A DNA stretch of 64,000 bases from Cypionkella sp. Its GTDB lineage: Bacteria; Pseudomonadota; Alphaproteobacteria; Rhodobacterales; Rhodobacteraceae. Every line of letters begins with the position of its first letter. Position 1 is the first letter of the stretch. Positions 51,518 through 60,752 of this stretch are shown here, in pieces. Location: positions 25,751-89,750 of the forward strand of contig JALOSF010000021.1 of the NCBI GenBank assembly GCA_025458525.1, written 5' to 3'. The position numbers and the translations under genes were made by a program. The notes under the pieces are model-generated. The model was not told where the DNA came from and ran no database searches. It saw only the letters and a list, made by a program, of their open reading frames with translations.

Positions 51518-52864
51518 ATGTCCATCCCTCAGTCCGGCGGCGGTTTGATCGAGCATTTTGACGACCTCGCGGGGCTGATGGAATCGGGCAACAAGCCCAG
51601 ATCAGACTGGCGCATCGGCACCGAGCATGAAAAGTTCGGTTGGCTGGAGGGCAGCCACGCCCCGTTGCCCTATGCGGGCGAGCGGTCGATTTCGGCGCTG
51701 TTCGAGGGGCTTGAGGCCCGCTTTGGCTGGACCCCGGTGCGGGAAGGCGACAATGTCATCGGCCTGACCCGCAACGGCGCCAACATCAGTCTGGAACCCG
51801 GCGGGCAGTTCGAGCTGTCGGGCGGCATGATGGCGAACCTGCACCAGACGGCGGCAGAATTGCGCAGCCATCTGGAGGAGGTGGCCGCCATAGCCGATCC
51901 GATGGGCGTGCGATTCATGGGAATCGGTGCCGCACCCGAATGGCGGCACGACCAGATGCCGGTCATGCCAAAGGGTCGTTACCGGCTGATGACCGATTAC
52001 ATGGGGCGCGTCGGCACGCATGGCACCCAGATGATGTATCGCACCTGCACCGTGCAGGTGAACCTCGACTACGCGTCCGAGGCCGATATGGTCAAGAAAC
52101 TGCGAGTGGCCTTGGCCTTGCAACCCGTGGCCACGGCGCTTTTTGCCTCCAGCCCGTTCTTTGACGGCAAGCCCAATGGCCATCGGTCCTGGCGCAGCCG
52201 CATCTGGCGCGGGCTGGATGACAGCCGCACCGGCATGCTGCCCTTCGCGTTCGAGGGCGACTTCGGATTTCAGGCCTATGTCGATTGGGTTCTGGATGTG
52301 CCGATGTATTTTGTTTACCGCGACGGCAAATACATCAACGCCCTGGGCCAGTCCTTTCGCGATTTCCTCAAGGGTGAATTGCCCGCCCTGCCCGGTGAAA
52401 AGCCGACGCTGAGCGATTGGGCCGATCACATGACGACGGTGTTCCCCGAAGCGCGCGTGAAGAAATACATCGAAATGCGCGGCGCCGATTGTGGGGACGA
52501 AGCGCATATCAACGCGCTGCCGGCGTTTTGGGTTGGTCTGATGTATGATCAGGGCGCGCTGGATGCGGCCTGGGATCTGGTCAAGGATCTGGATGCCCAG
52601 ACCCGCGAAGGGCTTCGCGTGGCGGCCTCTGTCTCGGCGCTGAAGGCCGAAGTGCAGGGCGTGAAACTGGCCGATCTTGCCCGGGCCGCCGTGGAGTTGT
52701 CGCATGCCGGGCTGGCCGCGCGCGGCCTGGGCGAGGAGCGCTATCTTGCCCCGCTTGCCGTGGCGGTGGAAAGCGGCCAAGTGCAGGCGGATCGCTGGCT
52801 TCAGCTTTACGAGACGGAATGGGGCCATGATCTGACCCCGATCTATCGGGCGGCCAGCCTGTAA
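51518..52864 (+). CDS. gshA: glutamate-cysteine ligase (proteobacterial/plant type)
   Basis: RIGTEHEKFGW...ISLEPGGQFELSGG...MTDYMGRVGTHGTQMMYRTCTVQVNLDY. Confidence 0.95.
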   Translation: MSIPQSGGGLIEHFDDLAGLMESGNKPRSDWRIGTEHEKFGWLEGSHAPLPYAGERSISALFEGLEARFGWTPVREGDNVIGLTRNGANISLEPGGQFELSGGMMANLHQTAAELRSHLEEVAAIADPMGVRFMGIGAAPEWRHDQMPVMPKGRYRLMTDYMGRVGTHGTQMMYRTCTVQVNLDYASEADMVKKLRVALALQPVATALFASSPFFDGKPNGHRSWRSRIWRGLDDSRTGMLPFAFEGDFGFQAYVDWVLDVPMYFVYRDGKYINALGQSFRDFLKGELPALPGEKPTLSDWADHMTTVFPEARVKKYIEMRGADCGDEAHINALPAFWVGLMYDQGALDAAWDLVKDLDAQTREGLRVAASVSALKAEVQGVKLADLARAAVELSHAGLAARGLGEERYLAPLAVAVESGQVQADRWLQLYETEWGHDLTPIYRAASL

Positions 52865-52881
52865 GCGGGGGGCGCTGCCCC

Positions 52882-53406
52882 TTAGGGCTCTGTCGCGGGG
52901 GGCGTGTCCGCGACGCCTTCGGGCGCGTAGTGGATCAGGCGCTCGCCATCCCAGCTTAGCGCGACAAGGCAGGGCGCGGCGCCAAAGCTGTCGCAGAACG
53001 CGCCATGCAGGCCAAGCAGCAGAACGCGCCGCGACGGCAGGTCTTCGCCGTCCAGCCGCAAGACAAGGTCCTGCACGTGCCACGCGCCGCCCAGCCAACT
53101 GGAGACGGTGCTGCCGATCACGGCATGCAGCATCGCGCCGCCCGACCCGCCCAGATAGCCAAGGTCGGGGCCACAAAAGGCGCCGCTTTCGGAGATGATC
53201 CAGTCATCGGCACTGCCATCGCCGGTCAGGTCAACCGAAGTGGCGGGCGATTCGGGGCGGCGCAGGGTGCCGCCTTGATCGGCGCACCATTTGGTGCTTT
53301 CGGCAAAGGCCAGATCTGTCGCCGCGTCCTGCGGCAGCGCGCCTTCGGTGGCAACGGCCGGTGCGGCCAGACAGGACAGGAGTGCAGCAAAAGCAAGGCA
53401 GCGCAT
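52882..53406 (-). CDS. exported hypothetical protein, paralog A of a tandem pair
   Basis: Signal peptide MRCLAFAALLSCLAAPAVA; VDLTGDGSADDWIISESGAFCGP... similar to the adjacent ORF. Confidence 0.72.
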   Translation of the reverse strand: MRCLAFAALLSCLAAPAVATEGALPQDAATDLAFAESTKWCADQGGTLRRPESPATSVDLTGDGSADDWIISESGAFCGPDLGYLGGSGGAMLHAVIGSTVSSWLGGAWHVQDLVLRLDGEDLPSRRVLLLGLHGAFCDSFGAAPCLVALSWDGERLIHYAPEGVADTPPATEP

Positions 53407-53425
53407 GATCGGGCCTTTCCTGGTT

Positions 53426-53917
53426 TCAGGGTTCGTCAATCACTCGGGCCCCCTCGGGGCCGAATGTCACCGCCATGATGCAACGTTCGGCGCCACTGCC
53501 GCCGCAGGCTGTGCCGTGGCGCTGCAACAGCAGCACCGGCCCTTCGCCATGCTGCACCACCTGCCAGCCCCAGCCGGTCCAGGCATGGTCGGTGCCGCTG
53601 TCCGAGGCGTCCATCAGGGCGTGAACCGGGGCGCCGCCGGTGCCGTGCCACAGCGTGCCGCTGATCGAGCAATAGATTGCGTTGAAATCGACGATGGCGT
53701 CGTCGCGCGCCTCATCGCCATCAAGGTCCACCCAGCTGACTGCATCGGGCGCGATGTCGAGCCGCGCCGGAGCATCGGGATCAAGGGCTTTGCACTCTGC
53801 CTCGGCCTGTGCAAGCAGGCTTGCCGCGCGGCTGCCTTCGGGCACGCTTTGCGCATGGGTTGCAGGCGCAAAAAGCGCCAGCGCACAGGACAGGAGCGGA
53901 AGGAGGGCGCGAGTCAT
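53426..53917 (-). CDS. exported hypothetical protein, paralog B of a tandem pair
   Basis: Signal peptide; [41 protein letters not shown]... Confidence 0.72.
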   Translation of the reverse strand: MTRALLPLLSCALALFAPATHAQSVPEGSRAASLLAQAEAECKALDPDAPARLDIAPDAVSWVDLDGDEARDDAIVDFNAIYCSISGTLWHGTGGAPVHALMDASDSGTDHAWTGWGWQVVQHGEGPVLLLQRHGTACGGSGAERCIMAVTFGPEGARVIDEP

Positions 53918-54519
53918 TTCTTGCCGATCCGTGGTTCGGTGCCGGCACGCAGCCGTGCGATGTTTGCGCTGTGGCGGATAAAGATCAATGCGGCCAGGGC
54001 GATGGCCAGCACCGTCATTTGCGGATAGCCCAAAAGCCAGAGCCAGACCGGCGACAAGGCCGCCGCCACGAGGGCGGAGAGCGAGGAAATCCGGCTGAGT
54101 GCCGCGGTCACGGCCCAGGTCGCGCAGGCGGCAAGTCCGGCGGGCCAGGCGAGCGCCAAAAGCGTGCCCAGAAACGTCGCCACGCCCTTGCCGCCCTTGA
54201 ACCCAAGCCAGACCGGGAACAGATGGCCAAGAAAAGAAAACAGCGCCGCAACCTGGGCCGCATCGGGGCCAATCAGCGCCCGCGCGGCCAAAACGGCGAT
54301 CCCGCCCTTGCCCGCGTCAAGCAGCAGCGTGGCCAGTGCTGCGCCCTTGTTCCCGGTGCGCAGCACATTGGTGGCGCCGATATTGCCAGAGCCGATCTTG
54401 CGCAGATCGCCAAGGCCAAGCGCGCGGGTGATGACAATCCCGAACGGCACCGAGCCCAGCAGATAAGACAGCGCCGCAGTCAGCAGCAAAAGCAGGGGCG
54501 CAGACGTCACATCCGGCAT
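53914..54519 (-). CDS. plsY: glycerol-3-phosphate acyltransferase PlsY
   Basis: [54 protein letters not shown]. Confidence 0.95.
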   Translation of the reverse strand: MPDVTSAPLLLLLTAALSYLLGSVPFGIVITRALGLGDLRKIGSGNIGATNVLRTGNKGAALATLLLDAGKGGIAVLAARALIGPDAAQVAALFSFLGHLFPVWLGFKGGKGVATFLGTLLALAWPAGLAACATWAVTAALSRISSLSALVAAALSPVWLWLLGYPQMTVLAIALAALIFIRHSANIARLRAGTEPRIGKK

Positions 54520-55797
54520 TCAGTCAGCCTTTCCATAGACCTGACGGCCCGCCACGAAGGTGGCCATAACCTTACCTTCCATCCGCGCGCCGTCAAAGGG
54601 GGTGTTCTTGGATTTCGACCGCAGCGTGAAACGGTCCAGCACATGGGGCGTGTCGGGGTTGAACAGCACAAGGTCGGCTGGCGCGCCTTCGGCCATCCGG
54701 CCTTGCGGCAGGCCAAGGCGGCGGGCGGGGTTCAGTGACAGCGCGCGGAACAGTTGCGGCAGATCGAGCTGCCCGGCATGCACCAGCCGCAGCGCCGCCG
54801 GAAGCAGGGTTTCCACCCCGACCGCGCCACTGGCCGCATCTTCGAACGGCAGGCGTTTGCTTTCCTCATCGGCTGGCGTGTGAAAGCTGCCGATCACATC
54901 GATCAGCCCGCTTGCCACCGCCTCGATCATCGCAAGGCGGTCGTCCTCGGCGCGCAGGGGCGGGGTCAGCTTGAAAAAGGTCCGGTAATCCCCGACATCG
55001 AATTCGTTCAGCGTCAGATGGTGGATCGAGACGCCTGCGGTCACATCGAGCCCGTTCTTCTTGGCCCGTTCCAGCGCAGGCAGGCTGCGGGCCGTGGTGA
55101 TCTGGTCGGCGTGATAGCGGGCGCCGGTCATCTCGATCAGGCCAAGGTCGCGGTCAAGGCCAATGCGCTCGGCCATCGGATGCACCGCCGGAATGCCGCG
55201 CAGCGAGGCGAACTTGCCGCTGGTCGCCGCCGCGCCGCGCGACAGCCCCGGTTCCTGCGGATGGCCGATCACCAGCGCGTTCAGGCTGCGGGCATAGGTC
55301 AGCGCGCGGGCCAGCACCTTGGTATCGGTGGTCACATGATCGGCATCGGTAAAGGCGATGGCGCCGGCATCCAGCAGAAAGCCGATCTCGGTCATCTCGC
55401 GGCCCGCGCGGGCCTTGGTCAGCGCGGCCATGTGGCGGATGCGCACCGGGCAGGCCTCGGCGGCGCGGCGGGTGACGAATTCCAGCACCTCGGGCGTGTC
55501 GATGGCGGGGCTGGTGTCGGGGCGCGCGATCAGGGTGGTCACACCGCCCGCCGCCGCCGCCAACCCGATCGAGCGGAAGGATTCGCGGTGGCGCTCGCCC
55601 GGCTCGCCCACCTTGACCCCCCAGTCGATGATGCCGGGCGCAAGACAGGCGCCGCCACACTCCATGATCTGCGCGCCCTTGGGCGGCGATCCCGCGCCAA
55701 GGGCTGCGATCTGGCCGTCGTGCAAGATGACATTGCCGGGGGTGATCGTGCCTGCCTCGGGGTCGATGATGCGGGCGTTTTCCAGAAACAGGGTCAT
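54520..55797 (-). CDS. pyrC: dihydroorotase
   Basis: MTLFLENARIIDPEAGTITPGNVILHDGQIAALG...; alternative start at 55827 overlapping the upstream stop (ATGA). Confidence 0.93.
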   Translation of the reverse strand: MTLFLENARIIDPEAGTITPGNVILHDGQIAALGAGSPPKGAQIMECGGACLAPGIIDWGVKVGEPGERHRESFRSIGLAAAAGGVTTLIARPDTSPAIDTPEVLEFVTRRAAEACPVRIRHMAALTKARAGREMTEIGFLLDAGAIAFTDADHVTTDTKVLARALTYARSLNALVIGHPQEPGLSRGAAATSGKFASLRGIPAVHPMAERIGLDRDLGLIEMTGARYHADQITTARSLPALERAKKNGLDVTAGVSIHHLTLNEFDVGDYRTFFKLTPPLRAEDDRLAMIEAVASGLIDVIGSFHTPADEESKRLPFEDAASGAVGVETLLPAALRLVHAGQLDLPQLFRALSLNPARRLGLPQGRMAEGAPADLVLFNPDTPHVLDRFTLRSKSKNTPFDGARMEGKVMATFVAGRQVYGKAD

Positions 55798-55823
55798 CGC
55801 TTGGCCTTTGTAAAGCGTCAGGG

Positions 55824-56234
55824 TCATCGCGCGGCCGCAATACGGGCCGCATCGGCGGCGGGATCCGCAAGATATTTGATCAGGTGTCGGTCGCCCGTTG
55901 TGGTGGTGACTTGCACCGATCCGAGGAAGGGGCGCGCCGATCTGATCTGGGCGCGCGGCAGGGAAATCCCGCGTGGTCCGATCAGGCGACGGTCGGTCAG
56001 ATACCACAGGTCAGACAGCGCCTCGGACGCGACATACCCCGCACGCACCGCGATGGCGAGCGCGGCACCGATCGGCCCCATCACCGGATAGGGGTTGCCC
56101 TGCCACAGCAGGAAAAGCCCCACCGCCGCACCCAAGGCCACCGCCATGATGACATGCGCCCGCCAATAGGCGCCACGGTCCGGCGTGAAGGTGACATTCA
56201 CGCTTTCCCCTTCGGACAAGACCGGCGCGTTCAT
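55824..56234 (-). CDS. bacterial PH-like membrane protein
   Basis: Two TM segments then WYLTDRRLIGPRGISLPRAQIRSARPF. Confidence 0.65.
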   Translation of the reverse strand: MNAPVLSEGESVNVTFTPDRGAYWRAHVIMAVALGAAVGLFLLWQGNPYPVMGPIGAALAIAVRAGYVASEALSDLWYLTDRRLIGPRGISLPRAQIRSARPFLGSVQVTTTTGDRHLIKYLADPAADAARIAAAR

Positions 56235-56755
56235 GATGCGCCCCAGACAAACAGCGTGACAAAGATCGCAAGCAGGATCAGCACCACCATCGCCACCCGG
56301 CCCGACATCGCCGCATCCGAGGGGCGCTTTTTCTGCGGCACCGCGATGCGGTCTGCCTCGGCGTCATAGATCGGCATCCCGATATGCGGCGGGGACGGGG
56401 TTTCGTCATAGCGACCGATCAGGCGCAGCGGCGGCTGCGGCGACAGCCGTCCCTGGCCAAGGCCGGGCCGAAACACCAGAAGGACAGGACCGCGCAGCGC
56501 ATCGAGCCGGGCGCTGTCATCCGCGACGGAGGCCTCGGCCACCCCCTGACCTTCGGTCAGATAATTGGCAAAGCCGTAATCGGTGAACAGATCGGCATCC
56601 AGAAATTCGGTCTGCGCGGCATCAAGCCTCTCTACCCCCAGCGCTGGGGCCAGCGGCCCTTTGGCAAAGGCTTCGGCCCGATCCTTGGGCAGATCGATGG
56701 CAAAGACCCAGACCGTGCGTTCGGGCCCAAGCGGAATGTCCAGCGGATCGGTCAT
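56231..56755 (-). CDS. hypothetical protein with C-terminal TM
   Basis: 174 aa; overlaps both the pyrB stop and the next start (translationally coupled). Confidence 0.7.
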   Translation of the reverse strand: MTDPLDIPLGPERTVWVFAIDLPKDRAEAFAKGPLAPALGVERLDAAQTEFLDADLFTDYGFANYLTEGQGVAEASVADDSARLDALRGPVLLVFRPGLGQGRLSPQPPLRLIGRYDETPSPPHIGMPIYDAEADRIAVPQKKRPSDAAMSGRVAMVVLILLAIFVTLFVWGAS

Positions 56756-57711
56756 GCCATGACCCCCGCCGCCTTCATCCCCCGGTCCGCGCGCAGGTTG
56801 CGGGCGAGCAGGTCCATGCAGGCCATCCGCACCGCAACGCCCATTTCGACCTGTTCCTGGATCACGCTTCGGTTGATATCGTCGGCCAGATCGCCATCGA
56901 TTTCCACGCCGCGGTTCATCGGGCCGGGGTGCATGACGATGGCATCGGGCTTTGCATGGCTCAGCTTTTCGGCATCCAGCCCGTAGCGATGATAATATTC
57001 GCGCTCGGACGGGATGAAGCCGCCGTCCATGCGCTCCTTTTGCAGGCGCAGCATCATCACCACATCGGCGCCTTCCAGCCCCTTGCGCATGTCATCGAAC
57101 AGCTCGCAGCCGAATTCGCCCACGCCCGCCGGCATCAAGGTGGGCGGCGCGATCAGGCGGATGCGGTTTTCCATCTTGCCCAGCAAGATCAGGTTGCTGC
57201 GGGCGACGCGGGAATGGGCGATGTCGCCGCAAATCGCGATCGACAGCCGCTGGATCCGCCCCTTGGCGCGGCGGATGGTCAGCGCGTCGAGCAGCGCCTG
57301 TGTCGGGTGTTCATGCCGGCCGTCGCCCGCGTTCAGCACGGCGCAATTCACCTTTGACGCCAACAGGTTGACCGCCCCGGACGATCCGTGCCGCACCACC
57401 AGCAGATCGGGGTGCATGGCGTTCAGCGTCATCGCGGTGTCGATCAGGGTTTCGCCCTTTTTCACGCTTGATTGCGCGACCGACATGTTCATCACATCCG
57501 CGCCCAGCCGCTTGCCCGCCAATTCAAAGCTTGCTTGTGTGCGGGTGGAGTTTTCGAAAAACATGTTGATCTGGGTCAGCCCGGCCAAGGCATCAGATTG
57601 CTTGACCGTGCGTCGGTTCAGATCGACGTAGCGATCGGCCAGATCCAGAACGGTGACGATTTCCTGCGGCGACAGGTGTTCGATCCCAAGCAGATGGCGT
57701 GCGCGGAACAT
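56752..57711 (-). CDS. pyrB: aspartate carbamoyltransferase catalytic subunit
   Basis: [24 protein letters not shown]...[24 protein letters not shown]; start ATG 57711. Confidence 0.96.
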   Translation of the reverse strand: MFRARHLLGIEHLSPQEIVTVLDLADRYVDLNRRTVKQSDALAGLTQINMFFENSTRTQASFELAGKRLGADVMNMSVAQSSVKKGETLIDTAMTLNAMHPDLLVVRHGSSGAVNLLASKVNCAVLNAGDGRHEHPTQALLDALTIRRAKGRIQRLSIAICGDIAHSRVARSNLILLGKMENRIRLIAPPTLMPAGVGEFGCELFDDMRKGLEGADVVMMLRLQKERMDGGFIPSEREYYHRYGLDAEKLSHAKPDAIVMHPGPMNRGVEIDGDLADDINRSVIQEQVEMGVAVRMACMDLLARNLRADRGMKAAGVMA

Positions 57712-57819
57712 CGGGGCTGTCTCCTTCTGCGGGTTTGGCTGCTTATGCCAAAGGGGGGCGCGATGGGCAACGGTGATCGGTGCCTTGCGGGCGGGGTCGG
57801 CCGGGCCTACCTTTGCGCC

Positions 57820-58644
57820 ATGGGAATCGCCGCGCATCTTCTGGACGACTGGCATGCCGCAGAGGCGGCCCTGATGTGGCAGATTGACCTTGGGGTCGAA
57901 GAATGGGTGCTGGACGCCCCGATCAACCGCTATGACCTGCCCGAGGCGGTCAAGACCGCGCCCGTAGCCGCACCCGCGGTTGCGGCGCCGCGGGGCGCCA
58001 GACCGGTTCCGCCCGCCCCGCCGCCGGACGTGCCAAAGATCGATACTGTGGCCGAGGGCCAGCGGCTTGCACAAGCCGCGCAAAGCCTTTCGACGTTACG
58101 CGATGCCTTGGCGGGGTTCGAGCATTGCGAGTTGAAGCGTGGCGCGCGCAATCTTGTCTTTTCGGATGGCCTGCCCGGGGCGCGGGTGATGATCCTGGGC
58201 GAGGCGCCCGATGCGGATGAAGACCGTGACGGGCGCCCCTGTGTGGGCAAGTCAGGGGCCTTGCTGGACGAGATGTTTGCTGCCATCGGCCTGTCGCGTC
58301 GCGCCGCCGAGCGCGCGTCAGCACTTTACATCGCCCCGGCGGTGCCATGGCGTGCGGTGGGCAATGGCGGCGAGCCGCAGGCCGAGGATATTGCCATGCT
58401 GCGCCCCTTTGTGATGCGCCATATCGAACTGGCGCAGCCAGAGGTGGTGATCGCCATGGGCGCCACGCCGTTCGAGGCGCTGACCGGCACAACCGGCATC
58501 GGCCGCGCGCGCGGGCGATGGTCGCAGGTGATGGGCCGGCCCCTGCTTCCCATGCTGCACCCCAATTACCTGTTGCGCACCCCGGCCGCCAAGCGCGAGG
58601 CCTGGGCCGATCTTCTGGCGCTGGAGGCGCGGTTGACGACATGA
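57820..58644 (+). CDS. uracil-DNA glycosylase, family 4-like
   Basis: [56 protein letters not shown]. Confidence 0.92.
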   Translation: MGIAAHLLDDWHAAEAALMWQIDLGVEEWVLDAPINRYDLPEAVKTAPVAAPAVAAPRGARPVPPAPPPDVPKIDTVAEGQRLAQAAQSLSTLRDALAGFEHCELKRGARNLVFSDGLPGARVMILGEAPDADEDRDGRPCVGKSGALLDEMFAAIGLSRRAAERASALYIAPAVPWRAVGNGGEPQAEDIAMLRPFVMRHIELAQPEVVIAMGATPFEALTGTTGIGRARGRWSQVMGRPLLPMLHPNYLLRTPAAKREAWADLLALEARLTT

Positions 58645-59183
58645 GCCGTATCGACGAAACCAAGGACTTCATCCCCGTCCGCATTGCGGTGTTGACGGTC
58701 AGTGACACGCGAACCGCGGCCGATGACAGATCGGGCGACACGCTGGTCGAGCGGCTGACAGCAGCGGGGCATGTGCTTGCGGCGCGGGGGATCGTGCCCG
58801 ATGACCGCGCCACGATCGCATCCCAGCTTCGCCAATGGATCGCCGACGACCAGATCGATGTGATCCTGACCACGGGCGGCACGGGCCTTACGGGTCGCGA
58901 TGTCACGGTCGAGGCGCATCGCGATGTCTATGAAAAGGAAATCGAGGCGTTCGGAACGGTGTTCACCATCGTCTCGATGCAAAAGATCGGCACATCTGCG
59001 GTGCAAAGCCGGGCCTGCGGGGGGGTGGCGGGGGGAACCTACCTGTTCGCGCTGCCCGGAAGCCCCGGCGCCTGCCGCGATGCCTGGGACGAGATCTTGC
59101 GCTGGCAACTGGATTTCCGGCACCGACCCTGCAATTTCGTCGAGATTTTTCCGCGGCTGGATGAACATCGGCGCAGAAAATAG
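58641..59183 (+). CDS. moaB: molybdenum cofactor biosynthesis protein B
   Basis: IAVLTVSDTRTAADDRSGDTLVERL...ILTTGGTGLTGRDVTVEA...LFALPGSPGACRDAW. Confidence 0.95.
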   Translation: MSRIDETKDFIPVRIAVLTVSDTRTAADDRSGDTLVERLTAAGHVLAARGIVPDDRATIASQLRQWIADDQIDVILTTGGTGLTGRDVTVEAHRDVYEKEIEAFGTVFTIVSMQKIGTSAVQSRACGGVAGGTYLFALPGSPGACRDAWDEILRWQLDFRHRPCNFVEIFPRLDEHRRRK

Positions 59184-59279
59184 CGACGGTATCCGGGCCC
59201 GCGCGCGTAACAGGCTTGTGGTTGGACGCAGGCGCGGCCAGCCTTACCATCGCCACTTGTCGTCCTGACCGGAGCTTTC

Positions 59280-60749
59280 ATGCGTTTCATGGCACGATCC
59301 CTTGCGGGACTGTTTCTGGCAGCCGTCACATTGGCCCTTCTGGCCTTTGCCGGGCTGTTGGTGGCTGGCGCGGTCGCCGATCGGCTGTCAACCGAACGGC
59401 CCGCGCAGCCGGCGCGTGAACGGGTGTTTGCCGCAACCGTCCGTCCGCTCACGCCGGGCGTGCTGACGCCGCAAACCGTGGCCTTTGGCGAGATCCGGTC
59501 GCGCCGCACGCTGGAACTGCGCGCGCCCCAAGGCGGGCGTGTGCTGGAGCTTGGCGAAGGGGTCGAGGACGGTGCCGCGGTGACCGAAGGGCAGGTTCTG
59601 GTGCGGCTTGACCCGGCCGAGGCCGAATCGGCGCGGAATATCGCGCGGGCCGGGCTGGCAGAGGCCGAGGCCGAGGAACGTGATGCAGGCCGAGGGCTGG
59701 TTCTTGCGCGCGACGATTTGGTGGCGGCGCAGGCGCAAGTCACCCTGCGCCAGCAAGCCTTGACCCGGCAAGAGGATTTGCAAACCCGCGGTGTCGGGTC
59801 GGCGGCTGCGGTGGAAACGGCGCAGCTTGCGCTGTCAACCGCGGAACAGTCGGTCCTGTCGCGCCGCTCGGCCCTTGCGCAGGCCGAGGCGCGGGTGGAC
59901 AGGGCCGCGACGGGTCTGTCGCGTGCCAGGATCGCGCTGGCCGAGGCCGAACGGGTGCTGGCCGATACCGAAATCCGCGCCAGCTTTACCGGGCGGCTCA
60001 GCGATGTGACGGTTGTTGCCGGCGGGCTTGTGGGCGCGAACGAGCGTTTGGCCGATTTGATCGATCCCGATCGGCTGGAAGTGGCGTTTCGTCTGTCCAC
60101 CGCGCAATTCGCCAGATTGCAGGATGACAGCGGCAGTCTGATCGCGGCGCCGGTTTCTGTGACGCTGGACGTGCTGGGCGCCGATATCCGAGCCCTTGGG
60201 CGGGTGGAACGGGTGGGCGCCGCGGTGGGTGAAGGCGCGACCGGGCGCGTCGTCTATGCTGCGCTGGAAGGTGCGCGCGGCTTTCGTCCCGGCGATTTCG
60301 TGACGGTGGCAATTTCAGAGCCGCCGCTTGACGGTGTCGCGCTGCTGCCTGCCACAGCGGTGGACAGCGCGGGCGGGGTGCTGGTGCTGGGCGCCGAGGA
60401 CCGGCTGGAGGCCGCAACCCTGCGGGTCCTGCGGCGGCAGGGCGACGATGTGATCGTCGAGGCAGGCGCACTTGCCGGGCGCGAGGTGGTTGTCGAACGC
60501 TCGCCTCTGCTTGGGGCGGGGATCAAGGTCAATCCGGTGCGACCCGAGGCGGCCGTCGCACCGGCAGCCGCCCCCTCCGAGGACGAGACGGTGACCCTGA
60601 GCCCCGAGCGGCGGGCGGAACTGATTGCTTTCGTCGAAAAGAGCACCCGGATGCCCGAGGAGGCAAAGGCCCGCCTGCTGGATCACCTTTCGCAGGACAG
60701 GGTGCCCGCGCAGGTGATCGCGCGGATTGAAGACCGGATGGGGGGCTGA
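59280..60749 (+). CDS. RND efflux periplasmic adaptor (HlyD/MFP family)
   Basis: LRAPQGGRVLELGEGVEDGAAVTEGQVLVRLD; coiled-coil; IRASFTGRLSDVTVVAGGLVGANERLADLID. Confidence 0.92.
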   Translation: MRFMARSLAGLFLAAVTLALLAFAGLLVAGAVADRLSTERPAQPARERVFAATVRPLTPGVLTPQTVAFGEIRSRRTLELRAPQGGRVLELGEGVEDGAAVTEGQVLVRLDPAEAESARNIARAGLAEAEAEERDAGRGLVLARDDLVAAQAQVTLRQQALTRQEDLQTRGVGSAAAVETAQLALSTAEQSVLSRRSALAQAEARVDRAATGLSRARIALAEAERVLADTEIRASFTGRLSDVTVVAGGLVGANERLADLIDPDRLEVAFRLSTAQFARLQDDSGSLIAAPVSVTLDVLGADIRALGRVERVGAAVGEGATGRVVYAALEGARGFRPGDFVTVAISEPPLDGVALLPATAVDSAGGVLVLGAEDRLEAATLRVLRRQGDDVIVEAGALAGREVVVERSPLLGAGIKVNPVRPEAAVAPAAAPSEDETVTLSPERRAELIAFVEKSTRMPEEAKARLLDHLSQDRVPAQVIARIEDRMGG

Positions 60750-60752
60750 CCC

